The notes below the pieces were generated by a model. That model saw nothing but the letters and a program-made list of their open reading frames with translations, did no database searches and had not been told where the DNA came from. Below are positions 29,890 through 40,039 of a stretch of DNA of 64,000 bases, piece by piece (position 1 is the stretch's first letter; every line of letters begins with the position of its first letter). The stretch covers positions 251,645 through 315,644 of the forward strand of contig JAJETZ010000001.1 of the NCBI GenBank assembly GCA_029784595.1, given 5' to 3'. A program made the position numbers and the translations under genes. The stretch is from Wolbachia endosymbiont of Meromenopon meropis (GTDB lineage: Bacteria; Pseudomonadota; Alphaproteobacteria; Rickettsiales; Anaplasmataceae).

Positions 29890-31197
29890 TTAGCGTATAT
29901 TACAATACTCCGTGTGCAATTTTTTGCTATCATGAAAATTTTGTATTCTCATCTCTATGACATGACGGAAATGTCTAATTAACCCCTGAATTGGCCAGGC
30001 TGCAGCATCACCAAATGCACAAATTGTATGTCCTTCTATTTGAGATGTAAGATCGAGTAATTGATCTACTTCATCAAGTTCAATATTTCCTTTTACCATT
30101 CTTTTCATGATTCTCCACATCCATCCAGTACCTTCGCGACATGGTGTACATTGCCCACACGATTCATGCATATAAAAATATGACAATCTTTCTATTGCAG
30201 CTATTATGTCAGTTGATTTGTCCATTACTATAACAGCAGCAGTACCAAGACCGGATTGAGCATTTACAAGTGAGTCAAAATCCATTTCAATGGTATCGCA
30301 CACAGACTTAGGAATAAGTGGTACCGAAGATCCGCCAGGTATCACGGCAAGCAGATTATCCCACCCATCTCGCACTCCACCTGCATACTTCTCAATCAAT
30401 TCACGTAGCGGTATTCCAAGCTCTTCCTCAATATTACAAGGATTATTTACGTGTCCAGAAATACAAAATATTTTTGTACCAGTATTGTTTGGTTTGCCAA
30501 GGGATGCAAACCATTCTCCTCCACGACGCAAAATATCCGGGACCATAGCTATGGTTTCAACGTTGTTTATAGTGGTTGGACAACCAAACAGCCCAACATT
30601 AGCAGGAAATGGAGGCTTCATACGAGGAAAGCCCTTTTTCCCCTCAATTGATTCAAGCTGAGCCGTCTCTTCTCCACATATATAGGCCCCTGCACCCCTA
30701 TGTATAAAAACATCAAGATCATAACCAGATTTACAGGCATTTTTTCCAATCAGACCTTCCTTGTAAGCTTCATATAATGAATTTTTAAGAATTAAGTATT
30801 CATTATAAAACTCACCTCTAATATAAATATATGCAACCGATGCACAAATCGCTCTTCCAGACAAAAGAACACCTTCGAGTAACTTATGTGACTCATATCG
30901 CAATATATCTCTGTCTTTACATGTACCTGGCTCTGATTCATCTGCATTAACTACTAAATATGTAGGTCGGTCTTTTGAAAAATTTCTCGGCATAAAGCTC
31001 CACTTAAGAAAAGTAAAAAATCCCGCACCTCCTCTGCCTCTTAAACCAGATTTCTTTACTTCATTAATGATTTTTTCTGACCCAAGATCTAGCAGCTCCT
31101 TTGTATTTTGCCAAATACCACGCTTTTTTGCATCTTGAAGCAAGGTAGTCCCCTTACCATTTAAATTAGTGAATATTCTATCTTGTTCTTTCAGCAT
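29890..31197 (-). CDS. nuoF: NADH-quinone oxidoreductase subunit F (51-kDa)
   Basis: The subunit of respiratory complex I that binds NADH, FMN and iron-sulfur cluster N3. The Gly-rich NADH site [20 protein letters not shown] is at 51-70, the FMN region [14 protein letters not shown] at 84-97, and the segment [17 protein letters not shown] follows. The cluster ligands are Cys347, Cys350 and Cys353 ([11 protein letters not shown]) plus Cys393. At 435 residues it is full length. It is a lone gene here; Rickettsiales scatter their nuo genes over several loci, so the missing nuoE/nuoG neighbours are not alarming. Confidence 0.97.
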   Translation of the reverse strand: MLKEQDRIFTNLNGKGTTLLQDAKKRGIWQNTKELLDLGSEKIINEVKKSGLRGRGGAGFFTFLKWSFMPRNFSKDRPTYLVVNADESEPGTCKDRDILRYESHKLLEGVLLSGRAICASVAYIYIRGEFYNEYLILKNSLYEAYKEGLIGKNACKSGYDLDVFIHRGAGAYICGEETAQLESIEGKKGFPRMKPPFPANVGLFGCPTTINNVETIAMVPDILRRGGEWFASLGKPNNTGTKIFCISGHVNNPCNIEEELGIPLRELIEKYAGGVRDGWDNLLAVIPGGSSVPLIPKSVCDTIEMDFDSLVNAQSGLGTAAVIVMDKSTDIIAAIERLSYFYMHESCGQCTPCREGTGWMWRIMKRMVKGNIELDEVDQLLDLTSQIEGHTICAFGDAAAWPIQGLIRHFRHVIEMRIQNFHDSKKLHTEYCNIR

Positions 31198-31843
31198 GGA
31201 CTCTTTTAAAATATCTATAAAAACAACTTTCGCAAGAAACTCTCTATTAAGATTCTTCTATTAATTTTCTAATTTTCATAAAACAAATTACATAAAATAT
31301 AACTCTATGAATTTGCATCAAGGATATATGCAAGTTTAAGTACTTACAAGAAAAACCAAAGCGAATCTAATAACAAAAGTTAAATTTATTTTCAATAGAA
31401 ACTCTTTAAACCTCAAAAAAAATGAATTTATTTTTTTTTAGCGTTAATCTTTTTTCATTTTCTTCAAAAATATTTTGACTATTTAAATAATTAATTTATA
31501 CTGAACTTTATCAGTAAAATACATTAAATTACTTTACTAGATTTAGCACTGTACAAACTAAGCATGACCTAATTTATTTTTCAGCTTAATTTTTTAATTT
31601 TTAATCTGTAATGTATAGCATTTTTCTTTATTGATTTTTAATCACATATTAAAATCTTTGATTTGAATATTTCTTTAATTTTATTAAACTGAGCACTTTT
31701 TCAGTGTGCATATTCAGTCATAACTTAAAATATATTTATTATTTTCATAATAATAAAGCACAAGCTAACATTTTCATTCCAGCTTTACTAAATTCTGAAA
31801 GTCAGTTAAGATTAACGATTATTTTTACTAAATTAAATTTAGT
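31198..31843. other. 0.65-kb divergent intergenic region
   Basis: Nothing beyond AT-rich sequence is visible between the start of nuoF and the start of the MFS transporter. Promoters for both must lie here but none is close to consensus. Confidence 0.4.
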
Positions 31844-33109
31844 GTGCGTAATCATACAACAAAAGCATTGATATCAACAATACTCTGTAGAATAACAATA
31901 TGGTACGATCATATGCTTTTTATTGATCTGGTTAATCTAATTAGTAGAGAGTTTTGCTCTGCAAAAGATACTTACTACAATATATTCCAATTATTTGGAA
32001 TTGCAGGACTTGGCGCTATGATAAGACCATTTGGTGCATTTATATTTGGTCACATTGGCGATAAATATGGAAGGAAGATAGCGTTAATAACTGCCATTTT
32101 ACTAATATCAATTCCGTCTAGTCTAATTGCATTTATTCCAAGTTATAATCGAATAGGTATCATTTCCACTATTTTACTTCTTGTCATTCATCTAACTCAA
32201 GGAATTGCGCTTGGTGCTGAACAAGGGGGAAGTTCTGTTTATCTCATAGAACATTTGCCTAATAAAAAAAAGCTAGGAATGTTTTTTGGAGTAATAAGTT
32301 TTGGCCGCTCCATTGGAGTTGTACTTTCTGTAATAATGATTGTAATTTGTAAAAAAATCACTGATTTTAACGAATGGGGTTGGAGGATACCGTTTACTTT
32401 TTCAACTATTTTAGGATTTATTAGTGCATATAGCATATATACACTAGGCGAAACTCCTATATATAGAAAAAATCAAAAGCAAAAAATACCTGGTTTGCCA
32501 ATGATAGAACTTGTAAAATGCTATAAAAAAGCTCTTATACTCGCTATTTTAATATCTATGCCGGTTAATGTTGCTGTTGGATTTGCCATATTTCTCAGAA
32601 CAATTGCAAAGGAAATAGTATCAGTTGAAATGTACGTAACAACGTATATTAACGAAGTTATACTGATTATAACCAGCATATTGATGCCATTATCTTCAAT
32701 TGTGTTTGGAATATTAGCTGATAAAATAGGAAAAGAGCGAACTGCAATCCTATTTATAGTAATTACCATGGTATTGTGTTATCCAATGTTATCTATCACG
32801 TATTTTTATAAAAATTATCTTATCATTATGATTAATGTGATGATCCTTTCTGTAATAGAAAGAGGTATAAATCCTATAGGAATAGTCACATTTGAGCTTT
32901 TTCCCGCTAACGTTAGGTTTAGTGGAGTGAGTTTATCACGTAACATTTCCTATGCCTTGCATGGCGGATTTACTCCAATGATATGTACATGGTTGACTAT
33001 CATGTTTCCTAACATAAGCTTTGTTGCTGGACTTTATGTAATTTTTTGCTTATTAATCAGTTTAATAGCAATATTGCAAATAAAACCACGAGATAAATAT
33101 CTCATTTGA
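31844..33109 (+). CDS. MFS transporter, metabolite:H+ symporter (ProP-like)
   Basis: A 421-residue inner-membrane transporter with about twelve hydrophobic segments. It belongs to the metabolite:H+ symporter group of the major facilitator superfamily, which includes the proline/betaine transporter ProP. The conserved loop between segments 2 and 3 reads GHIGDKYGRKIAL (family G-x3-D-x2-G-R-R/K) and its second-half echo is GILADKIGKERTAI. The segment FGIAGLGAMIRPFGAFIFG before the first loop, and QGIALGAEQGGSSVYLIEH, are typical of ProP-like proteins. It starts with GTG. Intracellular Rickettsiales carry several such proteins for host-derived osmolytes and amino acids; the substrate here cannot be told. 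Confidence 0.85.
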   Translation: MRNHTTKALISTILCRITIWYDHMLFIDLVNLISREFCSAKDTYYNIFQLFGIAGLGAMIRPFGAFIFGHIGDKYGRKIALITAILLISIPSSLIAFIPSYNRIGIISTILLLVIHLTQGIALGAEQGGSSVYLIEHLPNKKKLGMFFGVISFGRSIGVVLSVIMIVICKKITDFNEWGWRIPFTFSTILGFISAYSIYTLGETPIYRKNQKQKIPGLPMIELVKCYKKALILAILISMPVNVAVGFAIFLRTIAKEIVSVEMYVTTYINEVILIITSILMPLSSIVFGILADKIGKERTAILFIVITMVLCYPMLSITYFYKNYLIIMINVMILSVIERGINPIGIVTFELFPANVRFSGVSLSRNISYALHGGFTPMICTWLTIMFPNISFVAGLYVIFCLLISLIAILQIKPRDKYLI

Positions 33110-33219
33110 TTGTTGAAATTTCATTGCTTAACTTCGTGTTATATACTTTTATTAACAGTATTCACAAGATATTCATTTAAAATGAATTAAAAAAAATCCA
33201 GTTCAACAAACGTACCTTG

Positions 33220-33654
33220 CTAAACTCTCAATTTTTCAAAAAAATCTTTCAGCAAAAAAGAGCATTCTGTTTCTAATATCCCACCATAAACTTCTGGTAC
33301 ATGATTGCAATAATTAAATATTTTAGCACCATTTTCAATTCCTCCACCTTTCGGATTATAAGCTCCAAAGTACAATCGCTTAACTCTTGCAAAAGAGATA
33401 GCTTGACCACACATAGAACATGGTTCTAACGTTACATACAAATCAGCGTTAAAAAGTACAGATGTTGAAAATAATTTACATGCCTGTCTAATTACTAACA
33501 TCTCTGCATGTGCGGTTGGATCATTAGATTTATTATGCGCAGAAGAGATAACATCATCTCCACTTACGATTATAGCACCAACTGGAACTTCATTATTTTT
33601 TTGTGCAAGTCTTGCTTGTTTTATCGCAAGCTTCATATATTGATATCTAAACAC
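33220..33654 (-). CDS. tadA: tRNA-specific adenosine deaminase
   Basis: Converts adenosine 34 of tRNA-Arg(ACG) to inosine so that it reads CGN codons. The zinc site is complete: His49-Ala-Glu51 (HAEM, ligand and proton shuttle) and PCSMC with Cys79 and Cys82. The 144-residue length is usual. It is third in the minus-strand run secG-pyrG-tadA, 26 bases after pyrG. A general cytidine/guanine deaminase is less likely, given the length and the NKSNDPTAHAE context. Confidence 0.92.
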   Translation of the reverse strand: MFRYQYMKLAIKQARLAQKNNEVPVGAIIVSGDDVISSAHNKSNDPTAHAEMLVIRQACKLFSTSVLFNADLYVTLEPCSMCGQAISFARVKRLYFGAYNPKGGGIENGAKIFNYCNHVPEVYGGILETECSFLLKDFFEKLRV

Positions 33655-33680
33655 ACTCTTTACAATTAATTTTCCTCTTT

Positions 33681-35291
33681 TTAAATTGCATTAATTGCCG
33701 CCTTAATGAAAGATACAAAAAGTGGATGGGGGAAAAGGGGTCTTGATTGAAACTCAGGATGAAATTGTACGCCAATAAACCATGGATGATTTTTTAGTTC
33801 AACTGCTTCTATACAGGTGCCATCCTCTGACATACCGCTACATATCAACCCATTTTTTTCTAGATCATTTTTATAATTTAAATTAATTACGTATCTGTGT
33901 CTATGTCTTTCAAATACAGTAACATCACGATACACATGCGCTATCTTAGAATTTGGAATGATATTACATTTGTACGCCCCAAGTCTCATAGTTCCACCAA
34001 GATCAATATTCTTATTGCTAGCTAACTTAATAACAACAGGATGTCTGAAGGTCGAAAATTCTTCAGAGTGCGCATCTTTAAGATTAATGACATTGCGAGC
34101 AAATTCAATAACTGCAAGTTGCATACCTAGACATATTCCAAAAAATGGAATATTGCGTGTGCGAGCGTAGCTTATCGCAAATATTTTACCCTCTACTCCA
34201 TCATCACCGAATCCACCTGGAACTAGCATTGCATGAGAATGCTGCAATTTTTCTTCCATGAATTTTTCATTAATAAATTCTTTATTCTGCTGTCTTGAAT
34301 TAACCCAATTTATTTTTATCTTTACCTTATTGCTAATAGCACTATGATTTAATGCCTCAACTAACGATTTATATGCATCGGGAAATTCCGTGTATTTTCC
34401 TACTATGGATACGGTAACTTCTTGTGTTAAATTTTGCATAGAGTAGATTATTTTATCCCATTCAGTTAGACCTGGTTTTTTTTGCTTATTCAATTTAAAA
34501 TGATCTAAAACTTGCGTACCAAGTCCATACTGATTATATAAAACTGGTAGCTCGTATATGTGGCCAACATCAGGAGCAGGTATCACATTAGACAAAGAAA
34601 CATTGCAAAAATTTGCTATTTTTTTTCTCTGACAATCAGAGATTTTTTTTTCACTACGACATAAGATAATATCTGGCTGCAACCCAGCAAAATTCAATTC
34701 TCGAATTGAATGTTGTGTTGGTTTTGTTTTTAGTTCTTGAGCTGCAGTAAGATACGGTACTAGGGTCAAGTGTATAAGTATAACACTTTGCTTTCCAAGC
34801 TTATAACTCATTTGACGTATTGCTTCCAAAAATGGTTGACTTTCAATATCACCTACCGTTCCGCCAATTTCACATATTATAAAATCCAACCCCTCCGCAC
34901 CATTCAAAATAAAAGATTTAATTAAATCTGTAACATGAGGAATAACTTGAACGGTCTTACCAAGATAATCACCATGTCTTTCTTTTTTTAATAACTCATA
35001 ATACACTTTACCTGCCGTTACATTATCATTTTTAGTTGCCTTAATTCCAGTAAAACGCTCATAATGACCAAGATCCAGGTCAGTTTCAGCGCCATCTTCT
35101 GTGACAAATACCTCTCCATGTTGAACTGGATTCATCGTTCCAGGGTCAATATTCAAGTAAGGATCAAGTTTCCTGATACGAACTGAAAATCCATAAGCTT
35201 GAAGAAGCGTACCTACACTGGAAGCAACTAAGCCCTTACCAAGCGATGAAACTACACCTCCTGTTACAAAAATAAATTTAGTTTCCTTCAT
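33681..35291 (-). CDS. pyrG: CTP synthase
   Basis: Makes CTP from UTP with glutamine as nitrogen donor. The 536-residue protein has both domains. The N-terminal synthetase begins [17 protein letters not shown] (P-loop) and includes [15 protein letters not shown] and GGTVGDIES. The C-terminal class I glutamine amidotransferase carries the nucleophile Cys in [12 protein letters not shown] and the His-Glu pair in [12 protein letters not shown]. The ATG shares one base with the secG stop codon, so translation is coupled. With pyrC elsewhere in the window it shows that pyrimidines are made de novo. Confidence 0.97.
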   Translation of the reverse strand: MKETKFIFVTGGVVSSLGKGLVASSVGTLLQAYGFSVRIRKLDPYLNIDPGTMNPVQHGEVFVTEDGAETDLDLGHYERFTGIKATKNDNVTAGKVYYELLKKERHGDYLGKTVQVIPHVTDLIKSFILNGAEGLDFIICEIGGTVGDIESQPFLEAIRQMSYKLGKQSVILIHLTLVPYLTAAQELKTKPTQHSIRELNFAGLQPDIILCRSEKKISDCQRKKIANFCNVSLSNVIPAPDVGHIYELPVLYNQYGLGTQVLDHFKLNKQKKPGLTEWDKIIYSMQNLTQEVTVSIVGKYTEFPDAYKSLVEALNHSAISNKVKIKINWVNSRQQNKEFINEKFMEEKLQHSHAMLVPGGFGDDGVEGKIFAISYARTRNIPFFGICLGMQLAVIEFARNVINLKDAHSEEFSTFRHPVVIKLASNKNIDLGGTMRLGAYKCNIIPNSKIAHVYRDVTVFERHRHRYVINLNYKNDLEKNGLICSGMSEDGTCIEAVELKNHPWFIGVQFHPEFQSRPLFPHPLFVSFIKAAINAI

Positions 35292-35614
35292 TAATTTTCA
35301 AAAGGAACATAAGTAGAATCACCTTCTTGTTTTTTCTCTAATATAATTTTATCTGCAATCGAATTCTTATGCATATGTTTTGAACATAGCCCACCAGATA
35401 ATAACAATGTATTTATAATGAATAACCCGGCAGTTATAGCTGTTGCTTTGCCAAGCGGATTTACAGAAAACTTTAAAGAAATCATTGAATTAAGCCCATT
35501 TTGTGAATTGCTAAATCCACTTAGAGGACTACTTCCCGGTGGCTGTAATAATACCAAAATTACTAGAATAACAACTAACATTATTTGAAGTGTGCCGAGT
35601 ATCGTTATTGACAT
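35291..35614 (-). CDS. secG: Protein-export membrane protein SecG
   Basis: Small accessory subunit of the SecYEG translocon in the inner membrane. From the ATG at 35614 the protein has 107 residues, two hydrophobic segments (about 5-22 and 52-70) and the diagnostic loop [19 protein letters not shown] between them. The frame stays open for 38 more codons upstream, but that extension does not look like a SecG N terminus, so I prefer the inner ATG. It is first in the secG-pyrG-tadA run and shares one base with pyrG. Confidence 0.88.
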   Translation of the reverse strand: MSITILGTLQIMLVVILVILVLLQPPGSSPLSGFSNSQNGLNSMISLKFSVNPLGKATAITAGLFIINTLLLSGGLCSKHMHKNSIADKIILEKKQEGDSTYVPFEN

Positions 35615-35956
35615 TACAATAAAGCCAAAAGTAGAGATTTTAAAAGTATGAAGTGTGTAAGTCAAGAAAGATCTTCGCAAAAAAAACGAAGTTGTATTTG
35701 AATAACAAAAATTTACTAAATACTTCACTTTAAATCCATTACTATATTATGACCTATATAACAATAAGCAATTTTATTGCTGATAAAAATTGATAAAATT
35801 AAAGACGTATAAAAGGGTTTATCTGAAATAGATCTATATACAGATAATGATAATTAATTCTCGAAATTTTAGAATTTGAATTCTACTTTATATTCAATAT
35901 TGAAAGTAAAATTGAAACAGAACAAATAATAATAATTAAAATATTTAATAAATTTG

Positions 35957-36148
35957 CTAGTTGAAATTATATTTTCTAATACTAATTTTAGATGTACTAT
36001 AGAAATTTTGATAGAAAAACCTTCCTCGCCCCCACCACACCCACATAACAACGCAAAACACATATAAAAAAACGTGTAAAACAATCTCATCTCCATGATG
36101 GACATGAGGGTCATCATCTTTATATCGTATATCTTCAATATATATCAT
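35957..36148 (-). CDS. Small membrane protein of unknown function, His-rich N terminus
   Basis: A 63-residue protein that I do not recognise but believe to be real. The ATG at 36148 is preceded by AGAGG with nine bases between, a good Shine-Dalgarno fit. The acidic, His-containing N terminus includes DDDPHVHHGDE (11-21). One membrane segment follows (about 22-40, Trp-rich at its end) with RGR just after, which predicts that the C terminus faces the cytosol. The stretch is distinctly less AT-rich than its surroundings, as coding DNA would be. An overlapping frame (35869-36138) reads a lipoprotein-like CGCGG, but its upstream part is worse and it lacks a good ribosome site. The His cluster could bind a metal; that is only a guess. 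Confidence 0.5.
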   Translation of the reverse strand: MIYIEDIRYKDDDPHVHHGDEIVLHVFLYVFCVVMWVWWGRGRFFYQNFYSTSKISIRKYNFN

Positions 36149-37132
36149 CAAAGTAAACCTCTATTTTGTTTCGCACAAAAACAAAAGACTTGCACAAATA
36201 TAATAAATATTTAATATGTATTTTTTAATTAATTACTTAAAAAGTACTAATCCAATATTTAAGGAAAAATCTCTTTCATTATTTACATAAATAATCAGAG
36301 TAATATATATAATTCAACAAAATTTATAATTAAAGTTAATACACAATCATTTAAACTTTATTAATTTTTGTTGTTAATTTTTGTTGTTAGAAGAATTACA
36401 AATTGATTTTTATAAAAACAACTGAATCCAGTGTTACTATACATATAAACCAAAATCATTCGGCAGATTTAAATTGTGTGACTATCCCTATATATCGATC
36501 ATAGGTCACTATAGTGATAGAAACTTGAAAGAATATAAAACCAGAACTACATAACATGTATTAATTAGATTCAATAATTATTCAGTTTCAAAAAAAAATT
36601 TTCTCGTTGTAAAGCTTTTATAGCTATAGCCATAGTTTTTTAGTGTTTAAAAAAAATAGAATGAAAAGAAAATGATGAATTTAAAAATCATATTTACTAT
36701 CTTCCTATCGCTATTGCGATAACGGAACTATTATTTAACTTTAACTCATATAGACTTTAAATAATAAAATATCAAAATTGATATTTATATATCAAAAACT
36801 TAATTCATTACTTTATGTCTACATATATATCTCCAAAGATAGATTTGGACCCTTACCTACATAATAAAAGTTCGAATTAGCTTATACAAAAATTTTTATT
36901 AAAAAAAATCCAAAAAAACTCTTCGTATCTTCAAATTTTACACTAACTGTAATAATACAGTAAGCAATTGTCTACTTGAAATTTTTCTTTTTATTTTCTT
37001 TTTGTTTAATTTAATAATATCTTAAATATTTTGTTGAATTAGGCTCTAATTTAATACGACAATACAGAAAAATGAGTTTTAAAGCTTTTAAAAGATTCAA
37101 AAAAATATACAAATTCATGTTAAACAGGGTGC
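36149..37132. other. 1-kb AT-rich intergenic region
   Basis: This gap lies between the small membrane protein gene and tRNA-Ser. It has a 13-bp tandem duplication (36361-36386), a 12-bp perfect palindrome TCACTATAGTGA (36506-36517), and an 8-bp stem AAATATCA/TGATATTT near 36770. No gene was recognised. Confidence 0.4.
36361..36386. repeat. 13-bp tandem duplication
   Basis: TTAATTTTTGTTG occurs twice head to tail (36361-36373 and 36374-36386) without mismatch, in non-coding DNA. Confidence 0.7.
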
Positions 37133-37220
37133 CGGACGGAATGGGATTCGAACCCATGATACGCTCATCACGTACGTCAGTTTTCAAGACTGGTGCCTTC
37201 AACCACTCGGCCATCCGTCC
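37133..37220 (-). tRNA. tRNA-Ser (anticodon TGA)
   Basis: On the minus strand the acceptor GGACGGA pairs with TCCGTCC and the D arm is GGCCGAGTGGTTGAAGGC. The anticodon stem-loop is CAGT-CTTGAAA-ACTG with anticodon TGA, and a long variable arm (GTACGTGATGAGCGTATC) marks it as class II. The T arm contains GGTTCGAATCCC. The discriminator is G, as in serine tRNAs, and CCA is not encoded. It lies 50 bases downstream of mnmE on the same strand. Confidence 0.97.
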
Positions 37221-37270
37221 GCTTCCTTTTTATCACAATATTTAATTGCAAGCAATAAGTTAAGAACTTT

Positions 37271-38605
37271 TTACTTACCTATACAAAAATTATCGAATAT
37301 ATTCTCAAGTATTTCTTCAGTACCAATGATGCCTGTTATCGAACCAAGTTCAATTGCTGCAAGTCTTAAATCTTCTGATATCAGTTCAATTGGATTGTTT
37401 ATATTAAATCGCTGCAAATGTTTTATAGCTCTCTCCATATAATTTCTATGTCTTTGACGAGTAATTAAAGGGGCATCATCTTTATTGTAGCAAAATTTCT
37501 CTTTTATTTTTTCTTTAATTACAGAAATCAATCCTTCTGTACCTATTCCTCTCAGAACAGAGATAGGTAAAAAATTTACGTTGTTAATTTTTATGTTATG
37601 ATCATTTTTAATATCATCAGCTTTACTTAACACATAAATAGTGTCAGTATCTATATCAGTGCAATTAATATAATGACGCTCTTTAAAGAGAAACAATTCT
37701 ATTCTTAAATCAGCTTCGCAAGATTTTTTTTTCGCGCGTTTTATACCTTCTGATTCCACCGGATCTGAACAGTTATCACGAATTCCAGCAGTATCAGAAA
37801 GAATGATCGGATATCCACCGATATCAATATGAGTTTCAAGTATATCTCTCGTTGTACCCGCATATTCAGAAATAATAGCAATATCGCGTTTGGCAAGAAA
37901 ATTAAACAGTGTTGATTTGCCAACATTTGGTTCACCAGTTATCACAATATGTAAACCCTCACGCAATCTCTCGCCATATCTACTATCATCTAAATGTTCT
38001 TGGATTGACTTTGTAAGACATTCTATCTCCCGACTAACTTTCTCTAACTCACTTCTTTCTGTTATAATGTTTTCTGGAAAATCTATGCATGCCTCAATTT
38101 TAGACTGCATTGTTATCAATTTTTGCCTCCAATTGCTATATAATTTTTCCAATTCTGCTGACATCTGTCTGATTGCTTGTTTAGCTTGCATTTTTGTTTC
38201 TGCATTTATTAAATCTGCAATTCCCTCTACTTGAGTTAAACCAAGCTTGCCATTTAAAAACGCCCTCAATGAAAACTCTCCTGGTTTAGCAACAACAAAA
38301 ACTTTTGATAATTTCTCTAAGATAATTTTTATAACTGCCTTACTCCCATGCACTTGTAACTCTACAACATCCTCTCCAGTAAAACTATTTGGAGCGGGAA
38401 AATAGATGATTATCCCACTGTCAATCAATTGACCAGAATCATCACACAAGTCAACTAACGTGGCAAATCTAGGCTTAATGTTTTTTTTAATATGAAAATG
38501 CTTTAAAACCTCGAGTGCACAACTACCTGAAATTCTGATTATTGCAATCCCTGACTTGCCAAATACAGTAGACAAAGCGAAAATGGTTTCACTTACTCTT
38601 ATCAT
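37271..38605 (-). CDS. mnmE: tRNA modification GTPase MnmE (TrmE)
   Basis: With MnmG it installs the 5-carboxymethylaminomethyl group on wobble uridine 34 of several tRNAs. The 444-residue protein has the N-terminal folate-binding domain (about 1-118) and a helical domain. An inserted GTPase (about 215-375) shows [12 protein letters not shown], switch AGTTRD, DTAGIRD and SKAD. It ends with the catalytic FCIGK at the very C terminus, so it is complete. It reads towards tRNA-Ser(TGA) 50 bases downstream and is divergent from the SurA-like gene. Confidence 0.96.
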   Translation of the reverse strand: MIRVSETIFALSTVFGKSGIAIIRISGSCALEVLKHFHIKKNIKPRFATLVDLCDDSGQLIDSGIIIYFPAPNSFTGEDVVELQVHGSKAVIKIILEKLSKVFVVAKPGEFSLRAFLNGKLGLTQVEGIADLINAETKMQAKQAIRQMSAELEKLYSNWRQKLITMQSKIEACIDFPENIITERSELEKVSREIECLTKSIQEHLDDSRYGERLREGLHIVITGEPNVGKSTLFNFLAKRDIAIISEYAGTTRDILETHIDIGGYPIILSDTAGIRDNCSDPVESEGIKRAKKKSCEADLRIELFLFKERHYINCTDIDTDTIYVLSKADDIKNDHNIKINNVNFLPISVLRGIGTEGLISVIKEKIKEKFCYNKDDAPLITRQRHRNYMERAIKHLQRFNINNPIELISEDLRLAAIELGSITGIIGTEEILENIFDNFCIGK

Positions 38606-38836
38606 ATATTAAGAAATTTATTCTTCTGATAATCTTAGATTTAAAAAATGACACAATTAATTTTTTTAAAATGCACAAGTCTTGTATTAATATAATACAA
38701 TTATAATATAAAGTCAAAAAATACCTAATCGTATAATATAAATAGAGATCAAATAAAATTTTACACAAGAAAGTACCTTAAATAAGATAGTAGTATCAAT
38801 TTACTATCTATATATAATTGATTTTCAACTAAATAT

Positions 38837-40018
38837 TTGCCTATGCAAAAAATATTAATACTAATATTAGTTATATTACCAATTAAGCTTCTTTCAATTG
38901 AAATTGAAATTATTGCGGATGTGAACAATGAACCAATTTCAAATCTAGATATTGAAAAACGTATTAATTTAATTAATACACTATTTCACACACAAATTCA
39001 AAAAGAACAAAAATTTCAAATTCTGAAGAAACTAGTAGATGAAGTTATCATTATCGATGAAGCTCAGAGATTAAATATAAAATTAAGTGATAAAGAATTA
39101 AATGATGCAATTGTATCATTTTTTGCTCAAAACTTTGAGATTAAATATGATGAAATTTCTCAATATATAAAGGAGCATAATATAGATCTTGATACTTTAA
39201 AAAAACAAATAAAATGTGAACTTTTGTGGGGTAAAGTTGTTGAAACAAGAATTATTCCATTTATTAAAATAAGCAACAAGGAAATAAATGATGCAAAATA
39301 TCAAATAGAGAAGCCGGACTATCTTATCACATTTCAAGAGTTCATAGTTCCCATGCAAAAAAACGAAAATATCTTTCATACAACTAAAGATTTTATAAAA
39401 AAAATACGCGATAATAACAACGATTTTATTCAAAATCCACTCATAAAAGCACGTAAAGTAACAGTTAGTTTAAATCGCTTAAAAGGCGAGCTAAAAAGCG
39501 CTTTAGAAGGATTAGAAATTGGTTGTGTAGCTGGTCCAATAATTAATCTTAGCGAAGATGGCTATTACTCTATTATAAAAGTAATAGATAGGATACAACT
39601 TGATCATGTACTACTAGAAAGTACTTTAAAATTAAAACAAATTGTAATGAAGAGTCATGAAGATTCACTAGATAATTTTAAAAGACAAAAAATTAACTGC
39701 CTAAATTTTGATAAAATGGCACAAAATTTTAAATTACCAAATGTAAAAGAGTTTGAAATAAAAATGCGAGATTTAACTCCTAATTTACAGATTTTATTTA
39801 GTAAGGCAAAAATTGATGAAATAGTAGAATTCAGATCAGATAGTACTGATAATCTAATAATGTTATGTGATATTAAAAATAATATATTAAACACAGAAAT
39901 TATTAGACATCAGATATATCAACAAAAAATTTTGATGCAGAGCAATTTACTACTGAATGATATACGTAAAAATACAGCTATTAGCTATCAATATAGCAAT
40001 CAAAAGTGGTATTCATGA
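38837..40018 (+). CDS. SurA-like periplasmic chaperone
   Basis: Predicted periplasmic chaperone for outer-membrane proteins. A signal peptide (about 1-20, ILILILVILPIKLLS) precedes IIADVNNEPISNLDIEKRINL, the typical start of a SurA N-terminal domain, and helices follow to about residue 160. A weak parvulin-like region spans about 165-265 (VTFQEF-like, then GCVAGPIINLSEDGYYSIIKVIDR). It lacks a second parvulin domain and is 393 residues long. The peptidyl-prolyl isomerase motifs are poor, so chaperone function is likelier than isomerase activity. It converges on pyrC with only 21 bases between the stop codons. Confidence 0.78.
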   Translation: MPMQKILILILVILPIKLLSIEIEIIADVNNEPISNLDIEKRINLINTLFHTQIQKEQKFQILKKLVDEVIIIDEAQRLNIKLSDKELNDAIVSFFAQNFEIKYDEISQYIKEHNIDLDTLKKQIKCELLWGKVVETRIIPFIKISNKEINDAKYQIEKPDYLITFQEFIVPMQKNENIFHTTKDFIKKIRDNNNDFIQNPLIKARKVTVSLNRLKGELKSALEGLEIGCVAGPIINLSEDGYYSIIKVIDRIQLDHVLLESTLKLKQIVMKSHEDSLDNFKRQKINCLNFDKMAQNFKLPNVKEFEIKMRDLTPNLQILFSKAKIDEIVEFRSDSTDNLIMLCDIKNNILNTEIIRHQIYQQKILMQSNLLLNDIRKNTAISYQYSNQKWYS

Positions 40019-40039
40019 GAATAACTGCAGGAAAAACAT

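Noticed and set aside
35869..36138. 89-codon frame overlapping the small membrane protein, with a lipoprotein-like LLCGCGG
   Set aside because: The other frame (35957-36148) has the better ribosome site and a more natural protein layout. This one ends in a Phe/Asn/Tyr-rich tail typical of non-coding AT DNA.
36506..36517. 12-bp palindrome TCACTATAGTGA, and AATGCGCGCATT at 45637-45648
   Set aside because: Perfect but isolated; neither lies at a promoter and neither is repeated elsewhere in the window, as far as I could see.
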